DNA of 27,774 nucleotides from the NCBI RefSeq assembly GCF_900314615.1, contig NZ_OMWA01000031.1, positions 1 through 27,774 of the forward strand, given 5' to 3'. The translations under genes and the position numbers were made by a program. A model generated the notes under the pieces. That model saw only the letters and a list, made by a program, of their open reading frames with translations. It had not been told where the DNA came from and made no database searches. Shown here piece by piece: positions 9,330 through 18,246 of this stretch (positions are counted from its first letter, which is position 1; each line of letters opens with the position of its first letter). This DNA is from an uncultured Methanobrevibacter sp. GTDB lineage: Archaea; Methanobacteriota; Methanobacteria; Methanobacteriales; Methanobacteriaceae.

Positions 9330-12300
9330 TATTCGTTGTCTTTGTTGTTTCTTACATATCCAACCAGGAATATTGCAATTAATATTATTACTGCAATAAT
9401 TACAAATACCGGCATGCTTGATTCAGTTGAACTTGCAGATTTGGATGCTGATTTTTCAGAAAGTTCATATGACTTTGCACCACCAGCGCCGTCTCCTCCG
9501 GATGAAGCATCCTGAGAATTCTGTGAATCCGCATTGGATTTTGCATCTCCTGTTGTGGATGGGTCTTCACCGACTGCAGTTCGACCGCCCGCATTTGATC
9601 CGTCAGATTCTGATTGCTGGGAAGTGCTGTTTGACAGCTGATTTGCTTTTTGCTGGCCGTCATCACCATCACCAGTATTTCCGTTTTTGTTACCTTCACT
9701 ACCCTGTTTGTTGAAATCTTCATCCATTTGATATAATGGGTCAGTGTTTGTTGCCTGAGCGAGGATTTCTGCGAATTTTTGTTTTTGTGCAGGGGTTAGG
9801 GAACTTAACTGAATGATTTTTGCATTCCATGCAAGGTTCTTACATGTGTGGTGACAACATGCTACACCATATTCAATTACACTTTGCATATATGCGTCGA
9901 CCAGTTTCTGAACTGTTGATGCATCTCCGTCCCAGAGTCCTTGTTCAGCCATATATATTTGCCAACCGGCCATGGACTGTGCTGCAGGAGCTAAAGTAGC
10001 ATCATTAGCACCGGCAAGTGCTTCAAGATTACGTTGAGCCAATTGGTCACCCAGTTCCTTGTTGAGTTTTTCACCGCTTAGAACCAGAGAACCGTACATG
10101 TTCTGCATGTTTGATGCAAGAGCATTCATACCTCCGGCGGTTTTGGATAATATTCCATAATATTTAGGATTTAACAGTTTGCTACGAATTTCGAAATCAA
10201 TTTCCTGTTCATAGGTCCTTGAAATGTAATTGTTTTTGTTCCTGATATCAAAGAATGCTGTATCAGGTTTATTTTTACCTGACTGTTTTTTCAACATATT
10301 AGCAGCATTGTATAAACCACCGAACCAGTCATAGTAATCATCGGAATCGAATAATCTCCATGAACTGTCGAAGTTTTGAGTAATCACATCAACTTTTTCA
10401 AGCAAATACTTATAGTTTTCTTTTTCTTTTTTAACAACAATGTTTCCTTTTTCGTCCAATGTCCAGGAATAGGATACTTTGTTTAAATATATATCCATTG
10501 CATAGTCATTTACAGATGAAATATTCCAGTCTGCAGTATTAGGCAATAGATTTGACATACCGGTTCCTTCTAATACATTACCTGGAAGACCAAATAACCT
10601 ATCCAAAGTAGGATTTTCAGCATAATGTTTTTTAACATAGTTGTTGGTTTCATCCTCACCGGTAGCATTTACAGCCATATTAACAGCTCTAAGCATCCAT
10701 GTAATCCAATCCTTGTTGTTTGTAACCATACTTGCAAATACATCTATTCTAGGCCTATTAACAACAGAACCATCATTTAAAGTTATGTTTAAATCACTTA
10801 ATGGAATCTGTTCTACATCAAGCACTTTTCCATTGTCCGCCCAAACTGGTTTACAACCTAACAAGTATAGGAATTCAGCTACACCTATACCTTCTGTCCT
10901 GGATATCTCTGTACCCCATAAGATTAATGATGTTAACTCTGGCCATTTACCATGTTGTTCATAGTAATTAGCTAATAGCATGTCAACGATTTTAACAGCG
11001 GATTCAAATGCCGCATGAGATGGCATTCTTGTAGGGTCAGATGCATAACCGTCAAATCCTGTAGGTATTGAATCACCGTATGATGGATCAGCGAATAAAC
11101 CTGATTTTACATAACGTCCGGATAATGCAAGCATGATTGCATTCCATTCGTTGTTATTTTGGATATTTGCTATGATATCTTCACAGTAGAGTGTTGAATT
11201 GTATAATGCAGTACCTTCCTTAATTCCGAATTTCTTATTCAGGTCTTTGGCAGAACTTCCGTTGACCAATGAAGAAGAATAATTCATCATGAATGCCTTT
11301 ATAGCATCAACTTCCTTAGTATACTTGAAATTCTTCAGCATGTCCTTGTAAAAGCTTAGTCCTTTCAGTTTAGGATATAAGAACTCTACCAGCTGGTCAT
11401 AAATTTTTGTCTGGGAAGTTACAATTGTAACTACCTCTTCAGCCATTTCATAACCTGTCAGGACTTTACCCAAAGTATGAAGACCGTAAGTGTTGAAGTC
11501 ATCTTCCATGTCATCAAGATAGTGATGCAAATCATCTATATAGTTTTGGAATGTTTCGTTTTTGGATGAGAAGTTTCTGAAACCTAATTCAGGAGCCAAT
11601 TTTACAATCTTTTTCATATATTCATCCGCATTTGAAGTAACGTTAAGCGCCATCTGTTCTTTATAGTAATTAATGTAATTTTTTAAAGTAGTATAATTAC
11701 CGTATAACTCAGATGAAACCATTGCAGGAGTCATGTGAGTAATCATTAATGCAGAACTTCTGTCACGAGCAACCATTGCTTCACCAGGGTTGGATACAAT
11801 ATAAGGATAGACTGTAGGAATTAATGTTAACTCAAAAGTCCAATCTCCCGGAAATGCGCCCAGATTTACACCAGGCAACCATTCCAATGTACCGTGGGTA
11901 CCCATACTGACAATAGCATTCATCTTAGCGGTTTTTTGCATCCACTTATAGAATGCAACATATTGCTGGTGCGGAGGAATAACTAAACTGTGATAATCCT
12001 GGACTTCTTCCCATCCCCTACTAGGCTGGAAAGTGATAAATACATTACCGAACCAGACACCAGGAATGACTATATATTTATTTTTATATACCATTGCAGG
12101 ACCTAAACCGTCTCCCCAATAGCCGGTAAGGTTGTTATATAATGAATCCCTAATGTCTGAAGTTAAATATTCAAAGTCCTTAAGAGATATCAATTGATGA
12201 TGTGCCATCAAGTCATCCCAATTTTCTTCAACATATTTTTCAAGCAAACCTGAAGCCCATGATCCCTTATTGTTCATGTCGAAAATAATTCTAGTCAAAT

Positions 12301-14239
12301 TGTATAATGAAACCAGATGAGTGAATGACCCATTGATTTGGTAATTATTCTCGGAATTAATAAGGAATTGATAAGTATTGTTATAGTAGTTAGAATACTC
12401 GACTGAACCTCCAATGTCATAACCTTGAGCATATAATTGAAGAAGTAAATCATAAGCACTAGTAAATACATCTAAGTATGAAGCACCAATTTCTGCTTTA
12501 CCAGGCGGATAATTATAAAGCATGATTGCAACTTTCTTGTCGGAATTATTCAAATCATGTAAATCAGCCCATTTACAGTTTAACTGCACCATCTTGTCAA
12601 CACCGTCCTGAATCACATGAGAGTTACCGAAACTGTCAACCCAAGACAATGCCACCTGACCGAATACCCCTTCAAAACTAGGATATGTAACCATATAAGT
12701 CCATTCAACCTGTGCACCCAATTCAGATTTATAACTGTATTCGGATATTTCCACAATACCTTTCAATACATGTAGATCAATATCAGTCAAATCAGGCTCT
12801 GCAGTACCGTTAGCATAGTCAAGTGACCAGCTGCACAGTGAATTTACAGCAGAAATTCCCACTTTTGAGATATTGTTGATTCTGTTCAATATTGAAGACA
12901 TCGGAGGCTGAGTTCCTGTTTTAAATACATTGAAAGCAGGTCTGCCGTTGGCTTCATAACCTCTGATTAATGCATCGGATACTTCTTCTCCACCATAATA
13001 TGAGGCAATAGCTATGAATGATTTTGTAGGATTGAATTTAGCAATATAATCAGCTTCAAACCTTTTAAATAATGATGTAGGATCCAAAGTTTCAGTTAAC
13101 CAAACAACATAATTTTCAGTCATCCAATTTAAACTACCGTCAGAACTATGGGTGTAACCCGGATTTTCATGAATCCACTTATTGATTAATTTTCCATCAG
13201 GGACTAAAGTATACATTCCCAAATCCGGATGATAGAAACCGCATTCCGGAGACATCAACGGAGCGTTATCTTCGTCAAGTGTAGGATTTGCATATTTTGA
13301 TGGATTGATTAAGTAACGAACATAATCCAGATAATTTTTCATATTGCTCTGAAGAATATCTGATTCTGCAATATCTCTAGCTTGGAAATAAGAACCTATA
13401 TATGTATTTTCAATAGTATCGTAAGTGTTATTTGCAGCGGAAGCTCCAACAACATGCAAACCTGTATTATTCAAGATCTGTTTTGAGAATACACTGAATG
13501 TATAAGCAACATTATATCTTGCATTTGCAGGTGATTTTGCCAAGAGCTCTTTTAAATATTGTCCTGTAAGAACACTGTATGCAGATTCTGAAAACATGTC
13601 TATGTGCATGAACTGAGCATATTCAACCAGCCACGCTCTGGACTTGTCGAAATCAGTAGTACTGATATAAGCTACCCTTCTTGACATGTTCATTAAAACG
13701 TCAACCTTCTCATTGTGGGAATTATAGTCAACTAGCAACAGGATATCCGGAGTAAACATTATATCTCTAATGGTTACAGTACCGCTCTTTTTTGTAAAAT
13801 CGATGACATCCAGCTTTTGAGTCTCATAAGTAGAATAACTGACTTCCACATAATATTTAGCAGAACCAAGGTTTTTAATTGCAACATTACCTTTTGAATC
13901 TGTCTTGTGAGTTGAAATCAACTTATGATTGGAGTCAAATACCTTTACAGTAGCACCTTTAAGAGCAAATCCGTCCTCATCCCATGTTTTGGAATTTTCA
14001 TTATACGAATCCCTTACATCAACAATATTAATTACATTATTGTTTGCAGACAAAATGGAATCATCTGAAACTTGAAGCTGATCTGTATCCTCTTGCGACG
14101 TTATTTCATCCAATTCAATTGGAGAGCCAACCATCTCAGATACAGTTTCATTATCTCCTGCAAAAACACAACTTACAGAAAATAGAAGCAATATAGAAAT
14201 CATTAATGCAAATACTATTCGATTATTTAACTTTAGCGT
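9317..14239 (-). CDS. Surface-anchored CobN/Mg-chelatase H-subunit-like protein, ACG start proposed
   Basis: A 1640-aa protein. A signal peptide (MISILLLF..VFAGDN core) is followed by a carboxypeptidase-regulatory-like beta domain (~65-160), then a CobN/BchH-type chelatase body: GTHGTLEWLPG at 780-790, LWGTEISRTEGIGVAEF near 1107-1123 and a following RPRIDVFASM segment. A Ser/Gly/Asp-rich linker (~1530-1605), one membrane helix (PVFVIIAVIILIAIFLVGYV) and a charged tail (NEYDDY) end it, so the chelatase body should face outside. CobN normally inserts metal into a corrin with ATP-driven CobS/T or ChlI/D partners. None is encoded here and ATP is not expected outside, so tetrapyrrole binding rather than chelation is my inference. 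Start: GGAGGTG (14245-14251), 5 nt, then ACG. The first ATG (14203) has no ribosome binding site, and a TGA lies just upstream of the Shine-Dalgarno. Confidence 0.85.
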   Translation of the reverse strand, partial: TLKLNNRIVFALMISILLLFSVSCVFAGDNETVSEMVGSPIELDEITSQEDTDQLQVSDDSILSANNNVINIVDVRDSYNENSKTWDEDGFALKGATVKVFDSNHKLISTHKTDSKGNVAIKNLGSAKYYVEVSYSTYETQKLDVIDFTKKSGTVTIRDIMFTPDILLLVDYNSHNEKVDVLMNMSRRVAYISTTDFDKSRAWLVEYAQFMHIDMFSESAYSVLTGQYLKELLAKSPANARYNVAYTFSVFSKQILNNTGLHVVGASAANNTYDTIENTYIGSYFQARDIAESDILQSNMKNYLDYVRYLINPSKYANPTLDEDNAPLMSPECGFYHPDLGMYTLVPDGKLINKWIHENPGYTHSSDGSLNWMTENYVVWLTETLDPTSLFKRFEADYIAKFNPTKSFIAIASYYGGEEVSDALIRGYEANGRPAFNVFKTGTQPPMSSILNRINNISKVGISAVNSLCSWSLDYANGTAEPDLTDIDLHVLKGIVEISEYSYKSELGAQVEWTYMVTYPSFEGVFGQVALSWVDSFGNSHVIQDGVDKMVQLNCKWADLHDLNNSDKKVAIMLYNYPPGKAEIGASYLDVFTSAYDLLLQLYAQGYDIGGSVEYSNYYNNTYQFLINSENNYQINGSFTHLVSLYNLTRIIFDMNNKGSWASGLLEKYVEENWDDLMAHHQLISLKDFEYLTSDIRDSLYNNLTGYWGDGLGPAMVYKNKYIVIPGVWFGNVFITFQPSRGWEEVQDYHSLVIPPHQQYVAFYKWMQKTAKMNAIVSMGTHGTLEWLPGVNLGAFPGDWTFELTLIPTVYPYIVSNPGEAMVARDRSSALMITHMTPAMVSSELYGNYTTLKNYINYYKEQMALNVTSNADEYMKKIVKLAPELGFRNFSSKNETFQNYIDDLHHYLDDMEDDFNTYGLHTLGKVLTGYEMAEEVVTIVTSQTKIYDQLVEFLYPKLKGLSFYKDMLKNFKYTKEVDAIKAFMMNYSSSLVNGSSAKDLNKKFGIKEGTALYNSTLYCEDIIANIQNNNEWNAIMLALSGRYVKSGLFADPSYGDSIPTGFDGYASDPTRMPSHAAFESAVKIVDMLLANYYEQHGKWPELTSLILWGTEISRTEGIGVAEFLYLLGCKPVWADNGKVLDVEQIPLSDLNITLNDGSVVNRPRIDVFASMVTNNKDWITWMLRAVNMAVNATGEDETNNYVKKHYAENPTLDRLFGLPGNVLEGTGMSNLLPNTADWNISSVNDYAMDIYLNKVSYSWTLDEKGNIVVKKEKENYKYLLEKVDVITQNFDSSWRLFDSDDYYDWFGGLYNAANMLKKQSGKNKPDTAFFDIRNKNNYISRTYEQEIDFEIRSKLLNPKYYGILSKTAGGMNALASNMQNMYGSLVLSGEKLNKELGDQLAQRNLEALAGANDATLAPAAQSMAGWQIYMAEQGLWDGDASTVQKLVDAYMQSVIEYGVACCHHTCKNLAWNAKIIQLSSLTPAQKQKFAEILAQATNTDPLYQMDEDFNKQGSEGNKNGNTGDGDDGQQKANQLSNSTSQQSESDGSNAGGRTAVGEDPSTTGDAKSNADSQNSQDASSGGDGAGGAKSYELSEKSASKSASSTESSMPVFVIIAVIILIAIFLVGYVRNNKDNEYDDY

Positions 14240-14317
14240 ATTTTCACCTCCTTTTCAACTAATTGATAAAACATAGCAACATAAATTTACTATAAGTTTA
14301 AATTTGATTTGAAAACA

Positions 14318-14328
14318 TATAAATATTA
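14318..14328 (-). promoter_or_regulatory. Candidate TATA box for the CobN-like gene
   Basis: The - strand reads ATATTTATATG within the ~200-nt divergent spacer. Initiation ~25 nt downstream would give a leader of about 50 nt ending in GGAGGTG. Flanking inverted AAATATT/AATATTT arms (around 14330-14347) might be an operator but could equally be chance in AT-rich DNA. Confidence 0.4.
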
Positions 14329-14437
14329 TTGAATTTCAGCAATATTTATAAAAATTTAAAAAAATACGCACACAAATAATATACATTTAAATACTAAAAA
14401 CACCAAATAAGATTTGCTATTATGAAGAGGTGATAAT

Positions 14438-15286
14438 ATGCGTAAGAGTACAATAGGTATTGTTATTTTATCTATAATATTAGTTGGAATGATTATCCCT
14501 ATAGGATTTTCAGGCCAAGCGGACTCTGTAGTAATCACTTATGGTGAAACTACATATGGAAATGCAAATTATAAAAATACTGTTGATACATTTTTCCAAA
14601 ATCAGGCAAATGCTGATTTGAAAAATGCAAATTCAAAAGTTATAACAGCAAGTGAAGTAAATAAAATTGCAAGCACAATAACTGGAAAAACTTACGGATC
14701 AAATCAAATATTTTCCTCTGCTCTTGTTGATTTGAACGATAATGCAAAACTCCAAGTTAGTGTTGATAAATCAAAAATCACTACAATCACTGGAGATATG
14801 TACTTATCTGCATTAAAATCATCCGGAATTACAAGTGGACATGTTTACGTAACAAGTCCTGTAACAGCGACTGGTGAATCTGCGCTTGCAGGAATTATGA
14901 ATTCATATGAAGTAGCTACAAATGTAGAAATTCCTGAAACAGTAAAAGAAGCAGCTAACAATGAAATTTACACTCAGGCAGAAGTTGTTCAAAATTCAAA
15001 CGTCAGCTCTGAAAAAGTATCAAAATTGGTTGATGATGTTAAAGAAACCGTTAAAGAAGAAAACGTTACAGATCACCAAACTATCGTAAACATAATCAAT
15101 AATTACACTGTTGTAAATAACATTAACATTACAAACAGTGACATTGAAAACCTTGCAAATGCTATTCTGCAAATTCAAAATGCGCAAGGAGATAAAAACA
15201 ACTACGAATCACAGGTATCTGATATTTTAAACAATACAACCGGCAGTGATTCAGCAAATGATTTTTTAAGCGGAATATTTGGCTAA
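14438..15286 (+). CDS. Secreted DUF1002 (COG4086-type) protein
   Basis: A 282-aa protein with an N-terminal signal or anchor segment (RKSTIGIVILSIILVGMIIP) and then a DUF1002-like body: VVITYGETTYGN, a middle part rich in Asn/Ser, SGHVYVTSPVTATGESALAGIMNSYE, and a helical C-terminal half with Val/Asn-rich repeats (NIINNYTVVNNINITNSD). The family is a predicted secreted protein of unknown function found in Gram-positives and Methanobacteriales. The start is secure: GAGGTG, 5 nt, ATG. It is divergent from the CobN-like gene across a 198-nt spacer, so shared control is possible, and its own terminator follows. Confidence 0.8.
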   Translation: MRKSTIGIVILSIILVGMIIPIGFSGQADSVVITYGETTYGNANYKNTVDTFFQNQANADLKNANSKVITASEVNKIASTITGKTYGSNQIFSSALVDLNDNAKLQVSVDKSKITTITGDMYLSALKSSGITSGHVYVTSPVTATGESALAGIMNSYEVATNVEIPETVKEAANNEIYTQAEVVQNSNVSSEKVSKLVDDVKETVKEENVTDHQTIVNIINNYTVVNNINITNSDIENLANAILQIQNAQGDKNNYESQVSDILNNTTGSDSANDFLSGIFG

Positions 15287-15320
15287 ATATTCCCAATCAT
15301 TTCTTTTTTTAAAAATTTAT
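15272..15320 (+). terminator. 9-bp stem-loop plus U-tract terminator across the stop codon
   Basis: GGAATATTT (15272-15280) pairs perfectly with AAATATTCC (15285-15293) around the loop GGCT. The stop TAA (15284-15286) straddles loop and stem. A T-rich run follows (15299-15310). Confidence 0.7.
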
Positions 15321-15360
15321 TTTTCAATTACCCTAATAGGTAATATAAATTATTTAACAC

Positions 15361-15369
15361 AATATATAA
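15361..15369 (+). promoter_or_regulatory. TATA box for the dihydrouridine synthase gene
   Basis: AATATATAA sits ~30 nt upstream of the ATG at 15396, so the transcript would carry a leader of only about 10 nt. No clear Shine-Dalgarno is present, in keeping with a near-leaderless mRNA. Confidence 0.45.
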
Positions 15370-15395
15370 TTATATAGTGAAATTCTGTTGATATT

Positions 15396-16388
15396 ATGAA
15401 ATGGAAAATTGGCAATGTAAAAATCGATAATCAGGTAGTTTTAGCGCCGATGGCAGGAATATGTGATTCAGCATTTAGAAGAATAGTTAAATCCATGGGC
15501 TGCGGACTTATAGAAACCGAAATGGTTTCGACAAAGGCAATAATGTATAATGATTATCGAACTCAGGAAATGCTTTACATGACTGAAGAGGAACGGCCAA
15601 TTTCCCAGCAGATATTCGGACCTGACCCAAAATCATTTGAAATAGCTTCAAGCCACATTTGCAAAACCATGAAACCTGACATCATCGATATCAATATGGG
15701 ATGTCCTGTCAAAAAGGTTGCAATAAAAAGCGGAGCCGGAAGTGCACTTTTAAAAAATCCCGAAAAGGCCAGAAAAATTGTTGAAACCGTTGTCGAAAAC
15801 GTTTCCATACCTGTTACTGTTAAAATAAGAAGCGGATGGGATCATAACAGCATCAATGCAGTTGAGATGGCAAAAATCATTGAAGACGCAGGAGCTTCAG
15901 CAATTACAGTTCATCCACGGACTAAAGAAGACAAATATGATGTAAAGGCAGACTGGTCAATAATTAAGGAAGTTAAGGATAACGTATCCATACCGGTTAT
16001 CGGAAACGGAGACATATGGACCTGTTATGATGCCAAAAGAATGCTGGATGAAACAGGATGCGATGCAATAATGATTGGAAGGGCAATCAGAGGCAACCCA
16101 TGGCTTGTAAAACAGTGCATTGATTATCTTGACAGCGGTATCGAACCTGAAAAGATTACAGCAGAGGAAAAAATCGCAATGGCAAAAAAACATGCCGAAC
16201 TGCTTACAGAGCTTAAAAGTGAAGAAATTGCCATTAAAGAGATGAGGTCACATGCAGCATATTATCTGAAAAATCTTCCAGGAAGCTATGAAATCAAGCC
16301 AAAAATATTCAAGATATCAAAAAAAGAAGATCTGTTCAGCCTGCTTGATGATTATCTTGAGTCAATGAAAAATTTCAGAAAGTTTTAA
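15396..16388 (+). CDS. dus: tRNA-dihydrouridine synthase
   Basis: A 330-aa FMN-dependent enzyme that reduces uridines in the D-loop of tRNA. Family motifs in order: LAPMAGICDSAFRR (16-29), the QIFGPDP segment (72-78), NMGCPVKKV with the catalytic Cys103, KIRSGWD, ITVHPRTKED with the substrate-binding His, IPVIGNGDI, and the phosphate-binding IMIGRAIRGNPW. Length matches the family. The gene follows the DUF1002 terminator and has its own TATA box, so it is probably independent of the surface genes. Which uridine it modifies cannot be told from the sequence. Confidence 0.93.
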   Translation: MKWKIGNVKIDNQVVLAPMAGICDSAFRRIVKSMGCGLIETEMVSTKAIMYNDYRTQEMLYMTEEERPISQQIFGPDPKSFEIASSHICKTMKPDIIDINMGCPVKKVAIKSGAGSALLKNPEKARKIVETVVENVSIPVTVKIRSGWDHNSINAVEMAKIIEDAGASAITVHPRTKEDKYDVKADWSIIKEVKDNVSIPVIGNGDIWTCYDAKRMLDETGCDAIMIGRAIRGNPWLVKQCIDYLDSGIEPEKITAEEKIAMAKKHAELLTELKSEEIAIKEMRSHAAYYLKNLPGSYEIKPKIFKISKKEDLFSLLDDYLESMKNFRKF

Positions 16389-16405
16389 TGTTGAGCAATA
16401 CAACA

Positions 16406-16417
16406 ATATTTAAATAT
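16406..16417 (+). promoter_or_regulatory. TATA-like element for the secreted flavodoxin gene
   Basis: ATATTTAAATAT is centred ~26 nt upstream of the ATG at 16437. With no Shine-Dalgarno before the ATG (ACCTAT-ATG) this predicts a leaderless transcript for the flavodoxin and membrane protein pair. Confidence 0.4.
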
Positions 16418-16436
16418 CTAAAATATAAATACCTAT

Positions 16437-17078
16437 ATGAAACGAATACTTATTTTATTGACAATGACACTAATCGTGTTAGGAATGGCAGTTGCAGAGG
16501 TAAGCGCTATAAGTGATGCTGAGACTGCAGCTAATGACATTTTAAACAAAAACAATACTGACAGCAAAGTGCTCGTAGTCTATTTTTCAAGAACCGGTGA
16601 AAACTACAATGTAGGTAATGTTGATGTTGGAAATACTGCAATGGTAGCATCCTACATCAAGGAATACTTAAAAGCTGACTCTTTTGAGATAGTTCCTATA
16701 GATAAGTACCCTGAAAAATATGATGAATGCACCGAAGTTGCACAAAAAGAAAAAGATGACAATGCAAGACCAAAGATTCAGGGAAAGATCAATAATTTCG
16801 ATAGCTACGACACAGTATTCATAGGTTATCCTATTTGGTGGGGAGACCTCCCTATGATAATGTATACATTCATGGAAGAATATGACTTCAACGGTAAAAA
16901 CGTAATCCCGTTCAACACTCATGAAGGATCAGGGGATGCCGGAACATACCAGTCAATACAGTCAAAGCTTCCGAATGCAAAAGTAAATACCAAAGGCCTT
17001 GCGCTTGACGGCAAAACTGCCAGAAGTGATGACGGTAAACAGCAGACAATAGACTGGTTAAAAGGATTAGGATACTAG
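16437..17078 (+). CDS. Secreted flavodoxin-like protein
   Basis: A 213-aa protein. Residues 1-24 are a signal peptide (MKRILILL, hydrophobic, ending VSA). The rest is a flavodoxin (Flavodoxin_4-like): the FMN phosphate loop region VVYFSRTGENYNVG with GNTAMVA, then YDTVFIGYPIWWGDLP around the flavin ring, FNGKNVIPFNTHEGSG, and a C-terminal TIDWLKGLGY helix. Flavodoxins carry electrons on FMN and are nearly always cytoplasmic, so a Sec-type signal peptide is unusual. The stop is 7 nt from the next start, which encodes a predicted heme membrane protein, so they are very likely one operon. If the N-terminus is an uncleaved anchor, the domain would still sit outside. Confidence 0.85.
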   Translation: MKRILILLTMTLIVLGMAVAEVSAISDAETAANDILNKNNTDSKVLVVYFSRTGENYNVGNVDVGNTAMVASYIKEYLKADSFEIVPIDKYPEKYDECTEVAQKEKDDNARPKIQGKINNFDSYDTVFIGYPIWWGDLPMIMYTFMEEYDFNGKNVIPFNTHEGSGDAGTYQSIQSKLPNAKVNTKGLALDGKTARSDDGKQQTIDWLKGLGY

Positions 17079-17085
17079 TGATTTG

Positions 17086-17697
17086 ATGAAAAAGATAATC
17101 GTAGACATATTGATGTTTATACTGATGTTAGTGGAGTTTTCCAAAGTGCATCTTCCACCGGAAAATCATGAAATTGTTGGAATATGCCTGTTCGTACTGG
17201 TTATCATTCATTTGATTTTAAACAGAAAATACATCAGAGCAATACCTAAAGGAAAATATAACCTTAAACGTAGTGCTCTTTTAATCATCAATGTGGCTTT
17301 TATGATTGTCTTTTTTTCAACAATCATATTCGGTTTGCTGTCCAGCCAGAAAATACTGACATTTTTAAATATTGGAAGCCTGACTGCAGTTTACCTTCAC
17401 AAGATTCTTGCTTATCTCTCTTTGATACTTTTAGGCATTCATTTGGGAGTAAATCTAAGTGGAATGTTCAATAAGATTGAAGAAAAAATAAGCAATAGAA
17501 GCGTACTTTACTTAATCTACATTATTTTAATCGTGCTTGGAATATATTCATTCATTGATGTTGACTTTTACAACCATCTGATTGGAAATTACGGTTTCAG
17601 CCTGGTTAGAGGAAATCTGATTACTTCAATTTTAGAGTATTTAAGTATAACCGTGATGATTACATTAGTTGTGAATTTGATTTATAGGCGAATTTAA
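17086..17697 (+). CDS. Four-helix membrane protein with paired His motifs (DUF4405-like)
   Basis: A 203-aa integral membrane protein with five or so hydrophobic segments. Two helices each carry two His 14 residues apart: His28/His42 and His105/His119. That spacing is the hallmark of diheme b-type cytochromes, where each heme is held by one His from each helix. Further His at 22 and 164. The overall pattern resembles DUF4405/cytochrome b561-like proteins; the heme is inferred, not seen. ATG 17086 is preferred to TTG 17083. The gene follows the secreted flavodoxin by 7 nt, which suggests electron passage between quinone-free membrane, heme and flavin. Such a protein would be odd in an organism group usually described as lacking cytochromes. 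Confidence 0.72.
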   Translation: MKKIIVDILMFILMLVEFSKVHLPPENHEIVGICLFVLVIIHLILNRKYIRAIPKGKYNLKRSALLIINVAFMIVFFSTIIFGLLSSQKILTFLNIGSLTAVYLHKILAYLSLILLGIHLGVNLSGMFNKIEEKISNRSVLYLIYIILIVLGIYSFIDVDFYNHLIGNYGFSLVRGNLITSILEYLSITVMITLVVNLIYRRI

Positions 17698-17723
17698 TGG
17701 GCAATGCCTAATTGTAATCTAGT

Positions 17724-17741
17724 TTTAAAAAAAAGAAATTA
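17724..17741 (-). terminator. U-tract terminator after RNase P RNA
   Basis: On the - strand, about 20-35 nt beyond the RNase P RNA 3' end, lies a T-rich run (TTTCTTTTTTTT). This is the usual archaeal signal without a hairpin. Confidence 0.5.
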
Positions 17742-17759
17742 AATGCAAAATAATTAATA

Positions 17760-18050
17760 TTATGGCATGTTAAGAGTAACCCACCTTCTGTTTAACAGCA
17801 TTCATCTTAGCGTGCTACCTTGCCTCATACAGGTTGTCATCGGCACCTTTGCTCTTGCATCCTACGGAATGGCCGTTTCACCGCTTCTTTTAATGTCCTC
17901 AATTAAATATCATCGTCTACCATTAAAAGCCGTGTCGTTTCTGCTCCAGAGTCATACTTCTCAGTATACGTTTTTCAACGCCGTAGTTCTGTGTGATGGG
18001 CGGAGTTTCCTTAGTTTAAAAAACCAGCAGCTGTCTTTAACTTGCCATAA
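17760..18050 (-). ncRNA. rnpB: RNase P RNA
   Basis: The catalytic RNA that matures tRNA 5' ends, ~290 nt. On the - strand the universally conserved blocks appear in order: AAGGAAACTCC (18002-18012, CR-I, E. coli GAGGAAAGTCC), GCGGTGAAACGG in the middle, AAGATGAATG (17799-17808, CR-IV) and ACAGAAGG followed by TGGGTTACTC (CR-V, 17784-17791 and onward). The ends pair as helix P1: TTATGGCA (18043-18050) with TGCCATAA (17760-17767), continued by GTTAA/TTAAC. It lies 17 nt after the initiator tRNA on the same strand and is probably cotranscribed with it. The frame open on the + strand here is a by-product of the GC-richer RNA. Confidence 0.9.
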
Positions 18051-18067
18051 AAATATTAATTAAAAGT

Positions 18068-18141
<74 letters not shown>

Positions 18142-18188
18142 ATAAGATAAAAGTAGTATTATAACTATATTTAATTATTGCTTTGATA

Positions 18189-18197
18189 ATATATAAA
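18189..18197 (-). promoter_or_regulatory. TATA box for the tRNA-Met and rnpB unit
   Basis: The - strand reads TTTATATAT ~50 nt upstream of the tRNA 5' end, preceded by AAAGG. This gives a short 5' leader of ~25 nt to be removed by RNase P. Confidence 0.5.
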
Positions 18198-18211
18198 CCT
18201 TTCGATAAATG

Positions 18212-18246
18212 AAGAAAAAATCAAAGAAAATAAATTATTTATTTTC
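18212..18246 (-). terminator. Dyad across stop codon plus U-rich run
   Basis: GAAAATAAAT (18226-18235) and ATTTATTTTC (18237-18246) form an AT-rich dyad centred on the stop codon (18235-18237), with a U-rich - strand run after it. It is weaker than the other stop-codon hairpins because the stem is mostly A:U. Confidence 0.5.

Noticed and set aside
9400..9723. Overlapping ~100-aa frames on both strands over the CobN-like C-terminus
   Set aside because: They are by-products of the low-complexity Ser/Gly/Asp linker and nearby sequence in the real frame; composition (Gln/His-rich) is not protein-like.
14330..14347. Inverted AAATATT/AATATTT arms as an operator
   Set aside because: Short A/T-only arms in a very AT-rich spacer are expected by chance; no second copy was seen at the other surface promoters.
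17767..18063. 98-aa + strand open frame
   Set aside because: It lies opposite RNase P RNA, whose conserved blocks and P1 pairing explain the open, GC-richer sequence; there is no ribosome binding site and no protein-like pattern.
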